Source: Nitrospirae bacterium GWC2_57_13
GTDB taxonomy: Bacteria; Nitrospirota; UBA9217
Assembly (NCBI GenBank): GCA_001805055.1
Contig: MHDZ01000058.1
Coordinates: 2,215-52,464, forward strand
DNA: 50,250 bases
Reading direction: 5' to 3'
The notes under the pieces were generated by a model that did no database searches, was not told where the DNA came from, and worked only from the letters and a program-made list of their open reading frames with translations. Positions 1 to 7,539 of this stretch are shown here, one piece after another (the first letter of the stretch is position 1; each line of letters starts with the position of its first letter). Made by a program: the position numbers and the translations under genes.

Positions 1-1
1 C

Positions 2-625
2 GGCATGGACCAGGGGACGATCAAAAAGGTCTTCGAACCCTTCTTTACGACCAAGGGCGTGGGGAAAGGCACGGGATTCGGGCTTTCCATTGTCTACGGC
101 ATCGTGAAAGAGCACGAAGGATACATTACCGTTACGAGCGAGCCGGGCCAGGGCACGATCTTTACCGTATACCTGCCCCTGGAATCGCAGCCCGCCGAAA
201 CGGTGATGCCTCCGGCCCCAACGCCTGTCGTTGATGGCTACGAGACCGTGCTGGTCGCCGACGACGACGAGGCTGCCAGAGGCTTCATGGCGACCGTGCT
301 CAAAGGGTTCGGCTATACTGTTCTGCAGGCCGTGGACGGGGCTGATGCCGTGAAGAAGTTCAAGGAGGCGAACGGCGGGGTCCAGGCGCTGATCCTTGAC
401 GTGATCATGCCGACCATGAGCGGAAGGGAAGCCTGCGACGCCATCAGGAAACAGCGGCCCGACGTACGGGTGCTCTTCACAAGCGGCTATTCCGAAGACG
501 TGATCATCCAAAAAAAGATGCTTGCCGAGGGCCAGAACTTCATCATGAAGCCGGTCTCCCCGAAGGACCTACTGCAGCGCCTGAGGGCGGTACTGGAGCA
601 GAAGCCCCTCCCCACCTCACCGTAG
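2..625 (+). CDS. Hybrid sensor histidine kinase, C-terminal part (cut by window start)
   Basis: The frame is open to the first bases, so the listed ATG at 5 is internal and the gene begins outside the window. The visible part opens with the end of a HATPase_c domain: FEPFFTTK is the F-box region, and GTGFGLSIVYGIV is the G2 box that closes the ATP lid. A linker rich in Pro and Ala follows, then a complete receiver domain of about 120 residues. That receiver has the acidic pair in VADDDEA, a phospho-acceptor Asp in LILDVIMP, a Thr/Ser switch in LFTSGYS and the Lys of IMKPVS. This layout is typical of orphan hybrid kinases in which the last receiver passes phosphate to, or modulates, the kinase core. 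The sensor and dimerisation domains are not visible, so the signal is unknown. It converges on the PhoH gene. Confidence 0.9.
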   Translation, partial: GMDQGTIKKVFEPFFTTKGVGKGTGFGLSIVYGIVKEHEGYITVTSEPGQGTIFTVYLPLESQPAETVMPPAPTPVVDGYETVLVADDDEAARGFMATVLKGFGYTVLQAVDGADAVKKFKEANGGVQALILDVIMPTMSGREACDAIRKQRPDVRVLFTSGYSEDVIIQKKMLAEGQNFIMKPVSPKDLLQRLRAVLEQKPLPTSP

Positions 626-672
626 CGTCGCTGGTAGGAACTTCCGCAGGAAGCACCCGTGTTTTCTTGCTC

Positions 673-706
673 TATCCGAATTTATCAGATTTGATCCGCG
701 TCCAAA
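673..706. repeat. Half copy of the TTGGACGCGGAT-type inverted-repeat element
   Basis: This stretch reads ATCCG..TTATCAGATTT.ATCCGCGTCCAAA. It matches the right half of the complete element at 10867-10978 almost base for base. No matching left end is seen nearby, so it looks like a solo end. It lies between two convergent genes and has no coding potential. Confidence 0.6.
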
Positions 707-785
707 AAATGCTTTTTCAGTATGACATAGCCTCGCCTTGCAGGCGTAAATCCGCCTTCATCTGCGTCCAAGTGCTGTTTCAAGA

Positions 786-2108
786 TCAAAGCAATGTCGC
801 GGCAAGTTCCGCCAGGTCCGAACGCTCACCCTTCATCAGCGTGATATGGCCGGCAATGGCCTCGTCCTTGAACCGCTCGACCACGTAGGCCAGGCCGTTG
901 CTCGCCGAGTCGATATAGGGATTGTCGATCTGGTAGGGATCGCCGGTCAGCACCACCTTCGTGCCCTCGCCCGCCCGGGTGATGATGGTCTTGATCTCGT
1001 GGGGCGTCAGATTCTGCGCCTCGTCCACGATCAGGTACTGGTTCGGCATGCTCCTGCCGCGGATATAGGTGAGCGGCTCCACCTCGATCATGCCCAGGTC
1101 AAAAAGGCTCTGGATGTCCTTCCGGCCCTTTCCCCGCGCCGCTGTTGCCGACGCTCCCATCAAAAAATCGAGATTATCGCGGATCGGCTGCATCCAGGGC
1201 TTGAGCTTCTCGTCGATATCGCCGGGCAGAAACCCGATGTCCTTCCCCAGGGGAAACACAGGTCGGGAGACGACCAGGCGCTGATAGATCCTGGCCTCGA
1301 TCGTCTTCTCCAGCCCCGCAGCCAACGCCAGGAGCGTCTTGCCGGTCCCCGCCTTTCCTACAAGCGTCACGAGCCGGATATCATCGTTCAGCAGCAGGTC
1401 CAGGGCGAACTGCTGCTGCTTGTTCCGCGCCGATATCCCCCAGACGCCGTGCTTAACGTGAACTATCGGCAGCAGGGCGGCCCTCTGGTGGCTGTACCGC
1501 GCCAGCGCTGTCTGCGACTGGTGCGCCGTGCTCTTGAGCAACGCGAACTGGTTCGGATAGAACTTCCTGTCCGGGATCTTCAGCTCGCCCTTGGCGTAAA
1601 AATCGTCGAGTTGCCCGGGCGCCACGTCCTGCTCGGTCTCTCCGCCGTAGAGTTCCTCGATCGTGACCGTGTCGGTCTCAAAATCCTCGGCATGCAGCCC
1701 GACGGCGTCAGCCTTGATCCGCAGGTTGGTGTCTTTCGTCACCAGGACTACGGGCGGGCAATCCTCGCCTTCGCAGAGGTTCAGGGCCGTGGCCAGGATG
1801 CGGTTGTCGGCCTTGGTAGCCACGAGTTCCGGGGGAAGGCGCTCCGGGGACTGATGGTTCAGCTCGACCCGCAGGCTGCCGCCGGTGTCGAGCGCCACGC
1901 CCTTCGAAAGCTTTCCACGCAGCCGGTATTCATCCAGGATGCGCGATACCTGGCGCGCGTTCCGCCCCATCTCGTCGATGCCCTTCTTGAATCTGTCCAG
2001 TTCCTCGATCACGACGATGGGGATCACCACGTCATTGTCATCAAAGGAAAATATGGCGCGGGGATCGTGGAGCAGCACATTCGTGTCGAGCACAAACGTC
2101 TTCTTCAT
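786..2108 (-). CDS. PIN-PhoH fusion protein (PhoH2/YlaK type ATPase with RNase domain)
   Basis: The 440-residue length is normal for PhoH2-type proteins. An N-terminal PIN domain (about 1-135) carries spaced acidic residues expected of a metal-dependent RNase: LDTN (D8), EEL (E35, E36), DNRILATAL (D101) and TKDTNL (D126). The C-terminal PhoH ATPase (about 225-440) has Walker A GKAGTGKT at 251-258 and Walker B LIVDEAQN. It also has the sensor-like VVLTGDPYQID. Family members couple helicase-like ATP hydrolysis to RNA cleavage in the cytoplasm, though physiological targets are poorly known. The start ATG is preceded by AGAGGAAGA. The single-domain response regulator gene lies 84 bases upstream on the same strand and may be co-transcribed. 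It is not a stand-alone phosphate-starvation PhoH, because the PIN domain is complete. Confidence 0.92.
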   Translation of the reverse strand: MKKTFVLDTNVLLHDPRAIFSFDDNDVVIPIVVIEELDRFKKGIDEMGRNARQVSRILDEYRLRGKLSKGVALDTGGSLRVELNHQSPERLPPELVATKADNRILATALNLCEGEDCPPVVLVTKDTNLRIKADAVGLHAEDFETDTVTIEELYGGETEQDVAPGQLDDFYAKGELKIPDRKFYPNQFALLKSTAHQSQTALARYSHQRAALLPIVHVKHGVWGISARNKQQQFALDLLLNDDIRLVTLVGKAGTGKTLLALAAGLEKTIEARIYQRLVVSRPVFPLGKDIGFLPGDIDEKLKPWMQPIRDNLDFLMGASATAARGKGRKDIQSLFDLGMIEVEPLTYIRGRSMPNQYLIVDEAQNLTPHEIKTIITRAGEGTKVVLTGDPYQIDNPYIDSASNGLAYVVERFKDEAIAGHITLMKGERSDLAELAATLL

Positions 2109-2192
2109 GCATTCTTCCTCTCTGCCAGGCCCCGCTTCGCCATGGAGCGGCGATTTCGGGGCGGCGCCTTCCCGCGATTGCCGCGGGAAAGA

Positions 2193-2549
2193 TCATTTTT
2201 TCTTTGCCGCTTCTTCAACTACGGCCAGCAGGCTCTGGACCGTAAAGGGCTTCTTCAGGAACCCAGCGGCCCCGTTCTTGCGGCACAGGTCTTCCATCAC
2301 CGCATCGCCGTATCCCGTGATCATCAGCACGGGAAGCGGCGACGGCATCGCGTTCACCTTGCCCAAAAGGGCCACGCCGTCCATGCCTTCGAGCAGGATG
2401 TCGGATATGACCAGATCGTAGTCTCCGGGGAGCTTTCGGAGCGCCTCTTCAGCGCTGACGGTCCCGTCAACGCCGTGCTTCTTGTACTTCAGGATGTCGA
2501 TCAGGGTGTTCCGCACCTGCTCATCATCTTCGATCACGAGAATCTTCAT
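2193..2549 (-). CDS. Single-domain response regulator (CheY-like receiver)
   Basis: The 118 residues form only a receiver domain with no output domain. The acidic pocket is EDDEQ near residue 8, and the phospho-acceptor Asp is in LVISDILLEGMDG near residue 50. The switch Thr is in LMITGYG and the conserved Lys in FLKKPF. Stand-alone receivers act as phosphate shuttles or bind a partner protein. The hybrid kinase fragment at the left end is on the other strand and is not an obvious operon partner. The start codon follows a good AGGGGAAGA Shine-Dalgarno. The cognate kinase cannot be named from this window. Confidence 0.9.
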   Translation of the reverse strand: MKILVIEDDEQVRNTLIDILKYKKHGVDGTVSAEEALRKLPGDYDLVISDILLEGMDGVALLGKVNAMPSPLPVLMITGYGDAVMEDLCRKNGAAGFLKKPFTVQSLLAVVEEAAKKK

Positions 2550-2605
2550 CTTCCTCCCCTGCGATACTTGACATGATTGCGCGATTTATTTAAACCAAAG
2601 CTTGC

Positions 2606-2690
2606 CACAAAGGCGCTAAGGCACGAAGTAAGGGCTGAAATTATTTCACTAGTCAAGATACTAACCTGTTTATTGTCTCTCTTCGCGCCT
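2606..2690. repeat. CACAAAGGCGC-type inverted repeat element
   Basis: The left end GCCACAAAGGCGCTAAGGC is roughly mirrored by CTCTCTTCGCGCCTTC at the right. Related ends occur at 11633-11840 and 28082-28202. It lies between the tsaC and response-regulator genes and abuts a copy of the GGAGCGGGG element. Confidence 0.5.
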
Positions 2691-2736
2691 TCCCCGTCCC
2701 GCATCCACTAGTAACTGGTAACGGAGCGGGGGTGGC
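2691..2736. repeat. Short divergent copy of the GGAGCGGGG repeat
   Basis: CCCCGTCCCGCATC..AACGGAGCGGGGGTGG matches the core hairpin of the longer copies at 6540, 11837, 17919 and 18311, but the loop sequence differs. It lies directly downstream of tsaC. Confidence 0.55.
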
Positions 2737-2772
2737 GGCTTTTGGTCGGGCCTTCAGGTCTCATTATGTTCC

Positions 2773-3411
2773 TCAGATCCTGATCTTAACCTGCTTGCCG
2801 ATCTCCCTGACCGCGACCAGGCCATCACGCACTAGCAGCGGCGGGTCAACGCTCACATCGAACACCGTGGAAGGACGGCCGCCGGGCGTCTTTCCTCCGT
2901 CGAGGATCAGGTCGATCCCGCTGCCGATCGTTTCCGCCACCATCTCCGCTGTTTCAGGGCTGCGCCCGCCCGAAAGATTGGCGCTCGTGCCGGTGATCGT
3001 CATGTCCAGAAAGCGGAGCAGGTCGGCAACAAGCGCGCTGCCGGACAGCCGGAGCCCGATCGTGCCGGTCCCTGCTGTAAGCTCCCTGGCCACGCTGTCT
3101 CGGGCCTTGAATACCAGGGTGAGCGGCCCCGGCCAGAATACAGACATCAGTTTCTTTGCCGTTGGGCTTATCTCTGCAGCCCAGTCCGCAACGCTCCTCA
3201 CATCTGGCAGAAGCAGCAGGATCGGCTGGTCAGGCCGCCTGCCTTTAACCTCGAAGAGCCGCTTCACCGCCGCGGGATTACGCGGGTCGGCTCCGAGGCC
3301 GTAAAAGGTCTCTGTGGGATAGGCGATCACCCCGCCGCTGAGCAGCACCGCGCGGCAGAGGGAAAAGGCCTTCTCCGGCGCGCCGGCATCGAATAGTACC
3401 GTTTCAGCCAT
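2773..3411 (-). CDS. tsaC: Threonylcarbamoyl-AMP synthase (Sua5/YciO/YrdC family)
   Basis: The protein makes threonylcarbamoyl-AMP from threonine, bicarbonate and ATP, the first step of t6A37 modification of ANN-decoding tRNAs. The YrdC fold is recognised by GGVIAYPTETFYGLGAD near the N terminus, then KGRRPDQPILLLL and GTIGLRLS. The motif TSANLSGG is also present. The ORF track begins at 3459, but MAETVLFDAG at 3411 is the better start. It gives 212 residues, the usual size of the short TsaC form, which lacks the Sua5 C-terminal domain. It overlaps the stop of the upstream DUF89 gene by 8 bases, which suggests translational coupling. YciO-type paralogues without proven activity share these motifs, so the exact function is likely rather than certain. 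Confidence 0.88.
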   Translation of the reverse strand: MAETVLFDAGAPEKAFSLCRAVLLSGGVIAYPTETFYGLGADPRNPAAVKRLFEVKGRRPDQPILLLLPDVRSVADWAAEISPTAKKLMSVFWPGPLTLVFKARDSVARELTAGTGTIGLRLSGSALVADLLRFLDMTITGTSANLSGGRSPETAEMVAETIGSGIDLILDGGKTPGGRPSTVFDVSVDPPLLVRDGLVAVREIGKQVKIRI

Positions 3412-4312
3412 GGAACAAAAATCCGGCATCGCTGTCTGCGAACATCGACAGATCCGCATCTCCGTTCATCAGCACAATATCGCCTTCAGGCCGCCCGAGA
3501 GACCGCGCCACCACAGGACACTTCACCTTGAATAGAAAGAAAATCCGCGGGTCCTTCTCAGCAAGCAGCGTCTCGAAATTCGCCTGCCCCTTGCTGATCA
3601 CCAGATCAGCGGAGCGGTAGGCGTCCAGAAAGCGCTCTGAACAGGTCTCGAGCAGCGTGCCGATGCCGTCGCTGCCGTTGTCGATCACTCGCGCGCTCTC
3701 TTCCAGGCCTGCCGCAACCGCGTCATTTATAGTCGCGTCGTTGATCACCGCGGAACCTTTGACCACGGCGGTCACGTCCTTGCCCGCTGCCCTGAGCAGA
3801 TCGAGCAGGAGCCGGTCAAAGACGATCTCGCCGGCGTTGTCACAGAGATAGAGGATGGTACGCGCCCGTTCAAGGGCCCGGACGAATGATCGGTAAGGAG
3901 CGGAAGCAAGGGGCAGCCGGAGGGAATCGACAAGAGAGCCTTCGAGATCAAATTCTTCATAAATGCCGAAATCGATCACATTCCCCGCTATGGCCACGCG
4001 GACAGCGACCTCAAGCGGGTCCCGTCCCGGAGCGGATGCCGCGCTGACGCGCAGACGGGGCAGCAGGGCAAGAGCGCTGCGCGTGGAGCTTTCCTTGAGG
4101 TGGCGGTAAGGATCAACACCGGTATCGCGCCGAAGCGCCCGGTGAAGGTGAGTACTGATACGGGCCGGCGCCTGATCGAGGGTCGCCTGCTCGACGATTT
4201 CCCCGACCCTGCGCATGATCTTCCTGCCTGCGTCGCCGTTCACTCCCGCATACCGCAGGGTTCGGCTCACCTGCCTGAAAAAACAGGGCAGGCATTCCAG
4301 CTCGGTCTTCAC
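3404..4312 (-). CDS. DUF89 / ARMT1-like metal-dependent phosphatase
   Basis: This is a DUF89 protein of 302 residues. Family members are damage-control phosphatases that remove phosphate from side-product sugar phosphates and related metabolites, using a divalent metal. The N-terminal ECLPCFFRQ with paired Cys is typical of the microbial subfamily. The central YLCDNAGEIVFD carries the metal-ligand Asp and Asn, and later GQANFETL and GDAD fit the active site. It starts with GTG at 4312, fused to the stop of purE as TAGTG (one base overlap), so the two genes are probably translated together. Its place between purE and tsaC suggests housekeeping metabolite repair, but the true substrate is not known. 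It could also be annotated as a generic ARMT1-like domain protein. Confidence 0.85.
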   Translation of the reverse strand: MKTELECLPCFFRQVSRTLRYAGVNGDAGRKIMRRVGEIVEQATLDQAPARISTHLHRALRRDTGVDPYRHLKESSTRSALALLPRLRVSAASAPGRDPLEVAVRVAIAGNVIDFGIYEEFDLEGSLVDSLRLPLASAPYRSFVRALERARTILYLCDNAGEIVFDRLLLDLLRAAGKDVTAVVKGSAVINDATINDAVAAGLEESARVIDNGSDGIGTLLETCSERFLDAYRSADLVISKGQANFETLLAEKDPRIFFLFKVKCPVVARSLGRPEGDIVLMNGDADLSMFADSDAGFLFHG

Positions 4313-4929
4313 TATTCAGACCCCTGCTCAGGCCCGGCGCCTGCCTTCTTCTTCCACCGCCGGCGTCGCGACTTCTTTTTCGCTGCGGCGGGAGTTTTTT
4401 CCGTTTCTTTTTTTTCTGATGGCGCCGCGGTCAGGGTAAGCAGCCGCTTCGCCTTGTCCTCAACCTCGCGCTCCATCTCCACCTTGTGGACCTTCAGGCG
4501 GTTCGCGATCTTCACGTCGGCCGTTGCGATTATCTGGGCTGCAAAGACCCCGGCGTTCTTGGCGCCTGCCTTGCCCAGCGACATAGTCGCAACGGGCACG
4601 CCGCCGGGCATCTGTGCCGTGGCTAGAAGCGCGTCCAGTCCATTGAGCGACGATGAATCGATAGGCACACCGATGACCGGCAGGGTAGTCTGCGAAGCGA
4701 TCACTCCCGCCAGATGCGCGGCCCATCCCGCGCCGGCGATGATGACCTTCAATCCCCGCCGTTCAGCGCTCTGGCTGTATTCAAGCACCTTCTTTGGCGT
4801 GCGGTGCGCCGAGGCGATCGTCATCTCGTATTCAATGCCGAATTCCTGGAGCATGACCGCTGCTTCCTGCATGATCGGCAGGTCCGAATCGCTCCCCATC
4901 AAAATGCCGACAACCGGTTTTGGTGGCAT
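4312..4929 (-). CDS. purE: N5-carboxyaminoimidazole ribonucleotide mutase with basic C-terminal tail
   Basis: PurE converts N5-CAIR to CAIR in purine synthesis. GILMGSDSDLP at the N terminus, the substrate loop SAHRTP and the GAGWAAHLAGV segment identify class I PurE. The ORF track extends to 5028, but ATG 4929 (MPPKPVVG) has AAAGGA upstream and matches family starts, giving 205 residues. PurE is normally about 160-170 residues. Here the last 40 or so form a low-complexity Lys/Ala/Glu tail with KKKSRRRRWKKK. The tail is odd and may bind nucleic acid or be a neutral addition. The stop overlaps the GTG of the DUF89 gene. purD lies 320 bases upstream, and no purK is visible. Confidence 0.93.
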   Translation of the reverse strand: MPPKPVVGILMGSDSDLPIMQEAAVMLQEFGIEYEMTIASAHRTPKKVLEYSQSAERRGLKVIIAGAGWAAHLAGVIASQTTLPVIGVPIDSSSLNGLDALLATAQMPGGVPVATMSLGKAGAKNAGVFAAQIIATADVKIANRLKVHKVEMEREVEDKAKRLLTLTAAPSEKKETEKTPAAAKKKSRRRRWKKKAGAGPEQGSE

Positions 4930-5092
4930 ACTGTATGTCCTTTCAGCCTCGAACGGCAAGGGAGCCGTGTATTTACGCAGATAAAATAAGAAGCTCGCGT
5001 TAAAAATGCATGCACTCGTGTTCTTCACGCCCTGCGTGGTGAATCATTCATTACCCGCTATGGCGGGGCACAACAGACGATGAGATTTTATG

Positions 5093-5188
5093 TTTTTGCA
5101 GGGCAACCCTTCAGGGTTGCGGCCTTTCGGTAATCAGCCCCGAGTATCGGGACCCTGCCTACTGCAACAATACAACCGCCTGCAAAAA
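5093..5188. repeat. Miniature inverted-repeat element between purD and purE
   Basis: Perfect 10-base ends TTTTTGCAGG and CCTGCAAAAA enclose an 8-bp hairpin (GCAACCCT tc AGGGTTGC) and a small CCCGA/TCGGG hairpin. It fills the middle of the 320-base purD-purE spacer; nothing else recognisable is in that spacer. No run of U follows the hairpin on either strand, so a terminator role is not supported. Confidence 0.6.
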
Positions 5189-5249
5189 AATGCACGGTTG
5201 AAACGTATTCTGTTTCCGGCCTGTCCGGTTCAAAATCGCGACATCTGGA

Positions 5250-6527
5250 TCAACTGCCCGTTTCGAGGGCCCGGGCGCCGATATCCTTGCGATACTGGGC
5301 GCCCTCGAAAGATATATCCCTGGCCGCCGCGTACACCCTGTCGATCGCAGCAGCGATCACGCTCCCGAGGCCGGTCACGCCGAGCACGCGCCCGCCGTCG
5401 GTCACCACTTTTCCGTTCCGGAGCGACGTGCCCGCATGGAACACTATCACGCCTTCCCGGGTCCCCGCCTGCTCCAGCCCCGCTATCTCTTTTCCTTTTT
5501 CATAGGCGCCGGGATAACCGCCTGCCGCGATCACGACGCAGACCGCTGACTCCGGCTTCCAGCGCACGTCCGCCTTCGCAAGCGTACCATCGATGACCGC
5601 CTCGAGGATCGCCACCAGGTCCGTATCGAGCCGCGCAAGCACCGGCTGCGTCTCGGGATCGCCGAAACGGCCGTTGAACTCCAGCACCTTGGCTCGGCCG
5701 TCATGGATCATAAGACCCGCATACAGCACGCCCTTGAAGAGCCTGCCCTCCTTCTCCATGGCCCGCACCGTGGGGATCATCACCTCGTCCATCACCTGGC
5801 GTTCGAGCCTGACGGTCACAACCGGCGCCGGCGAATAGGCGCCCATGCCGCCCGTGTTCGGGCCCTTGTCGCCGTCAAAAACGCGCTTGTGATCCTGCGC
5901 CGAGGCCATGGGCACCACGGTCTTGCCGTCCGTAAAGGCCATAAAGGACGCCTCTTCGCCTTTGAGGCATTCTTCGACGACAACGCGGTTCCCGGCAGCG
6001 CCGAATTCCTTCTTTCCCATGATGCGGTCCAGCCCATCGAGGGCCTCTTCTATCGTCTCCGCCACGATGACCCCTTTGCCGGCGGCGAGGCCGTCTGCCT
6101 TCACCACCAGGGGCGCGCCTTTTTCGCGCACGTAGGCTTCGGCTGCGGCACGGTCCTCGAAGACCTCATACTCCGCCGTGGGGATGCCGTATTTTTTCAT
6201 GAGCTCTTTGGAGAAGGCCTTGCTTCCTTCGATCTCGGCGGCCGCTTTGCTCGGACCGAAAACGCGCAGCCCTGCTTTGGCGAATTCGTCGACGATACCG
6301 GCAGACAGGGGTCCCTCGGGGCCGACCACTGTCAGATCCACCTTTTTCTCCCGTGCAAAGGCGAGCAGCGCGCTGATGTCGTCGGCCTTGATCGGTACGT
6401 TCTCGGCCCGCAGTGCCGTGCCTGCATTGCCCGGCGCCACGAAGACCTTCGTGACCCCTTTGCTCTGCGATATCTTCCAGGCAAGGGCGTCCTCACGCCC
6501 TCCGCCGCCAACGATCAGAACCTTCAT
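5250..6527 (-). CDS. purD: Phosphoribosylamine--glycine ligase (GAR synthetase)
   Basis: PurD joins phosphoribosylamine and glycine with ATP in the second step of purine synthesis. MKVLIVGGGGREDALAWK is the classic N terminus. The ATP-grasp core shows PLVVKADGLAAGKGV (P-loop-like), then GPNTGGMGAYSPAP and LEFNGRFGDPETQ with metal ligands. Starting at ATG 6527 rather than the ORF-track start at 6617 gives 425 residues, the usual size. The start follows AAAAGGGGAATAC. The 90 bases upstream belong to a dispersed repeat (copy at 6540-6684), which makes the longer ORF a coincidence. purE follows 320 bases downstream on the same strand. Confidence 0.95.
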   Translation of the reverse strand: MKVLIVGGGGREDALAWKISQSKGVTKVFVAPGNAGTALRAENVPIKADDISALLAFAREKKVDLTVVGPEGPLSAGIVDEFAKAGLRVFGPSKAAAEIEGSKAFSKELMKKYGIPTAEYEVFEDRAAAEAYVREKGAPLVVKADGLAAGKGVIVAETIEEALDGLDRIMGKKEFGAAGNRVVVEECLKGEEASFMAFTDGKTVVPMASAQDHKRVFDGDKGPNTGGMGAYSPAPVVTVRLERQVMDEVMIPTVRAMEKEGRLFKGVLYAGLMIHDGRAKVLEFNGRFGDPETQPVLARLDTDLVAILEAVIDGTLAKADVRWKPESAVCVVIAAGGYPGAYEKGKEIAGLEQAGTREGVIVFHAGTSLRNGKVVTDGGRVLGVTGLGSVIAAAIDRVYAAARDISFEGAQYRKDIGARALETGS

Positions 6528-6539
6528 GTATTCCCCTTT

Positions 6540-6684
6540 TGGACCAAGGCAACCCCCGTCTCCGTCCCGCATCAATAAAGATGTATGACACGGAGCGGGG
6601 CCCGCGTCCGCTACCATTTAAGAACGGGGCGGGGCGTGTTGCCGTATTTTAAACGTCCCGATCAGATCGGGACTCGCTCCATAA
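6540..6684. repeat. GGAGCGGGG operon-junction repeat, copy A (larE-purD)
   Basis: The copy starts at GGACCAAGGCAACC, twelve bases before the purD start codon. It holds the core hairpin CCCCGTCTCCGT / ACGGAGCGGGG, then an outer GTTGCC that can pair with GGCAAC. It ends in a CCCGAT/ATCGGG hairpin followed by ACTCGCTCCATA. Most of it is base-identical to copy B at 17919. The larE stop codon lies inside the terminal hairpin, so the element has supplied the last residues of LarE. Confidence 0.8.
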
Positions 6685-7483
6685 GCCCTTCATTCATGCT
6701 CCCTGTCCGGTACCCTTCCAGGTCCAGGCAGACATAGGTATAACCCAGCTTCTTGAGCGCCGAGACGATCCTGCGGGTGCTATCGCCTGTCGATATGCGC
6801 CCGAAATCGCCGGGGCTGATCTCGATCCGCGCCGTGTCTCCGTGATGACGCACGCGGACCTGCCGGAACCCCATTCCCACAAGCACGTCCTCGGCGCTCC
6901 CGATGGCCTTGAGGAGCGCAGGCGTGACCTGCGTACCATAGGGGATCCTTGAGGCGAGACAGGCGAGAGATGGTTTGTCCCACACGGGAAGGTTGAACGA
7001 GCGGGCGAGTTCGCGGACGTCCTGCTTCGTAAACTTCGCCTCGATGAGAGGGCTTCGTACCGAATATTTCGCTGCAGCCCGCCTGCCAGGGCGATGGTCG
7101 GCAAGATCGTCCAGGTTGGATCCGTCGAGGACCTGCGCGAACCCGCGTTCGCGGGCAAGGGAAACGAGCTTACCGAACAGCTCGCTCTTGCAGTAATAAC
7201 AGCGTTCAGGAGTGTTGCTGCAGAAGTCTTCGGATCGCAGTTCGTCGCTCTCGATGACCAGATGCGCCGCACCCACGGACCTGGCGAATTCCCGGGCGTC
7301 AACAAGTTCAGCTGCAGGATAGGTGTCGGAAAGGGCGGTCACGGCCAGGAACTTTCCGCCCAAAGCGTCCACACCCGCCTTCAACAGCAGTGAGCTGTCC
7401 ACGCCGCCGGAAAAGGCTAGCACGGCGCTCTCCATGCCGCGCAATACTGCCGCAAGGCGGTCCCATTTCTCATGCACATTCAT
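6662..7483 (-). CDS. larE: ATP-dependent sacrificial sulfur transferase LarE
   Basis: LarE gives sulfur to the pyridinium carboxylate precursor of the nickel-pincer nucleotide cofactor of lactate racemase and related enzymes. The PP-loop motif AFSGGVDSSLLLKAG near residue 25 is the ATP-adenylating site. Later motifs ERCYYCKSELF and LACLASRIPYG place Cys residues near the active site; the second matches the region of the sacrificial Cys in characterised LarE. Length (273) is normal. The ATG at 7483 fits family starts. No larB, larC or larA lies in the window, so the cofactor pathway would have to be completed elsewhere, or this may be a LarE-like PP-loop enzyme of other function. The last residues (MERVPI) come from an inserted repeat element. 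Confidence 0.85.
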   Translation of the reverse strand: MNVHEKWDRLAAVLRGMESAVLAFSGGVDSSLLLKAGVDALGGKFLAVTALSDTYPAAELVDAREFARSVGAAHLVIESDELRSEDFCSNTPERCYYCKSELFGKLVSLARERGFAQVLDGSNLDDLADHRPGRRAAAKYSVRSPLIEAKFTKQDVRELARSFNLPVWDKPSLACLASRIPYGTQVTPALLKAIGSAEDVLVGMGFRQVRVRHHGDTARIEISPGDFGRISTGDSTRRIVSALKKLGYTYVCLDLEGYRTGSMNEGLMERVPI

Positions 7484-7539
7484 TTTTTCGATAATAGCAC
7501 AGCCGTGAGAACAGTGTCAAATGCAACCTAAAAAAATGA

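Noticed and set aside
627-680. Terminator after the sensor kinase (CTTCC gca GGAAG)
   Set aside because: The stem is only five base pairs and the T-rich part is interrupted and too far from it.
846-2576. Long plus-strand ORF of 576 residues opposite phoH
   Set aside because: It is a GC-rich antisense shadow of the PIN-PhoH and response-regulator genes, with no family features and Arg/His/Leu-biased composition.
6528-6617. N-terminal extension of PurD in the ORF track
   Set aside because: The extra 30 residues are read from a dispersed repeat, which gives the same peptide upstream of thiS; the true start is ATG 6527.
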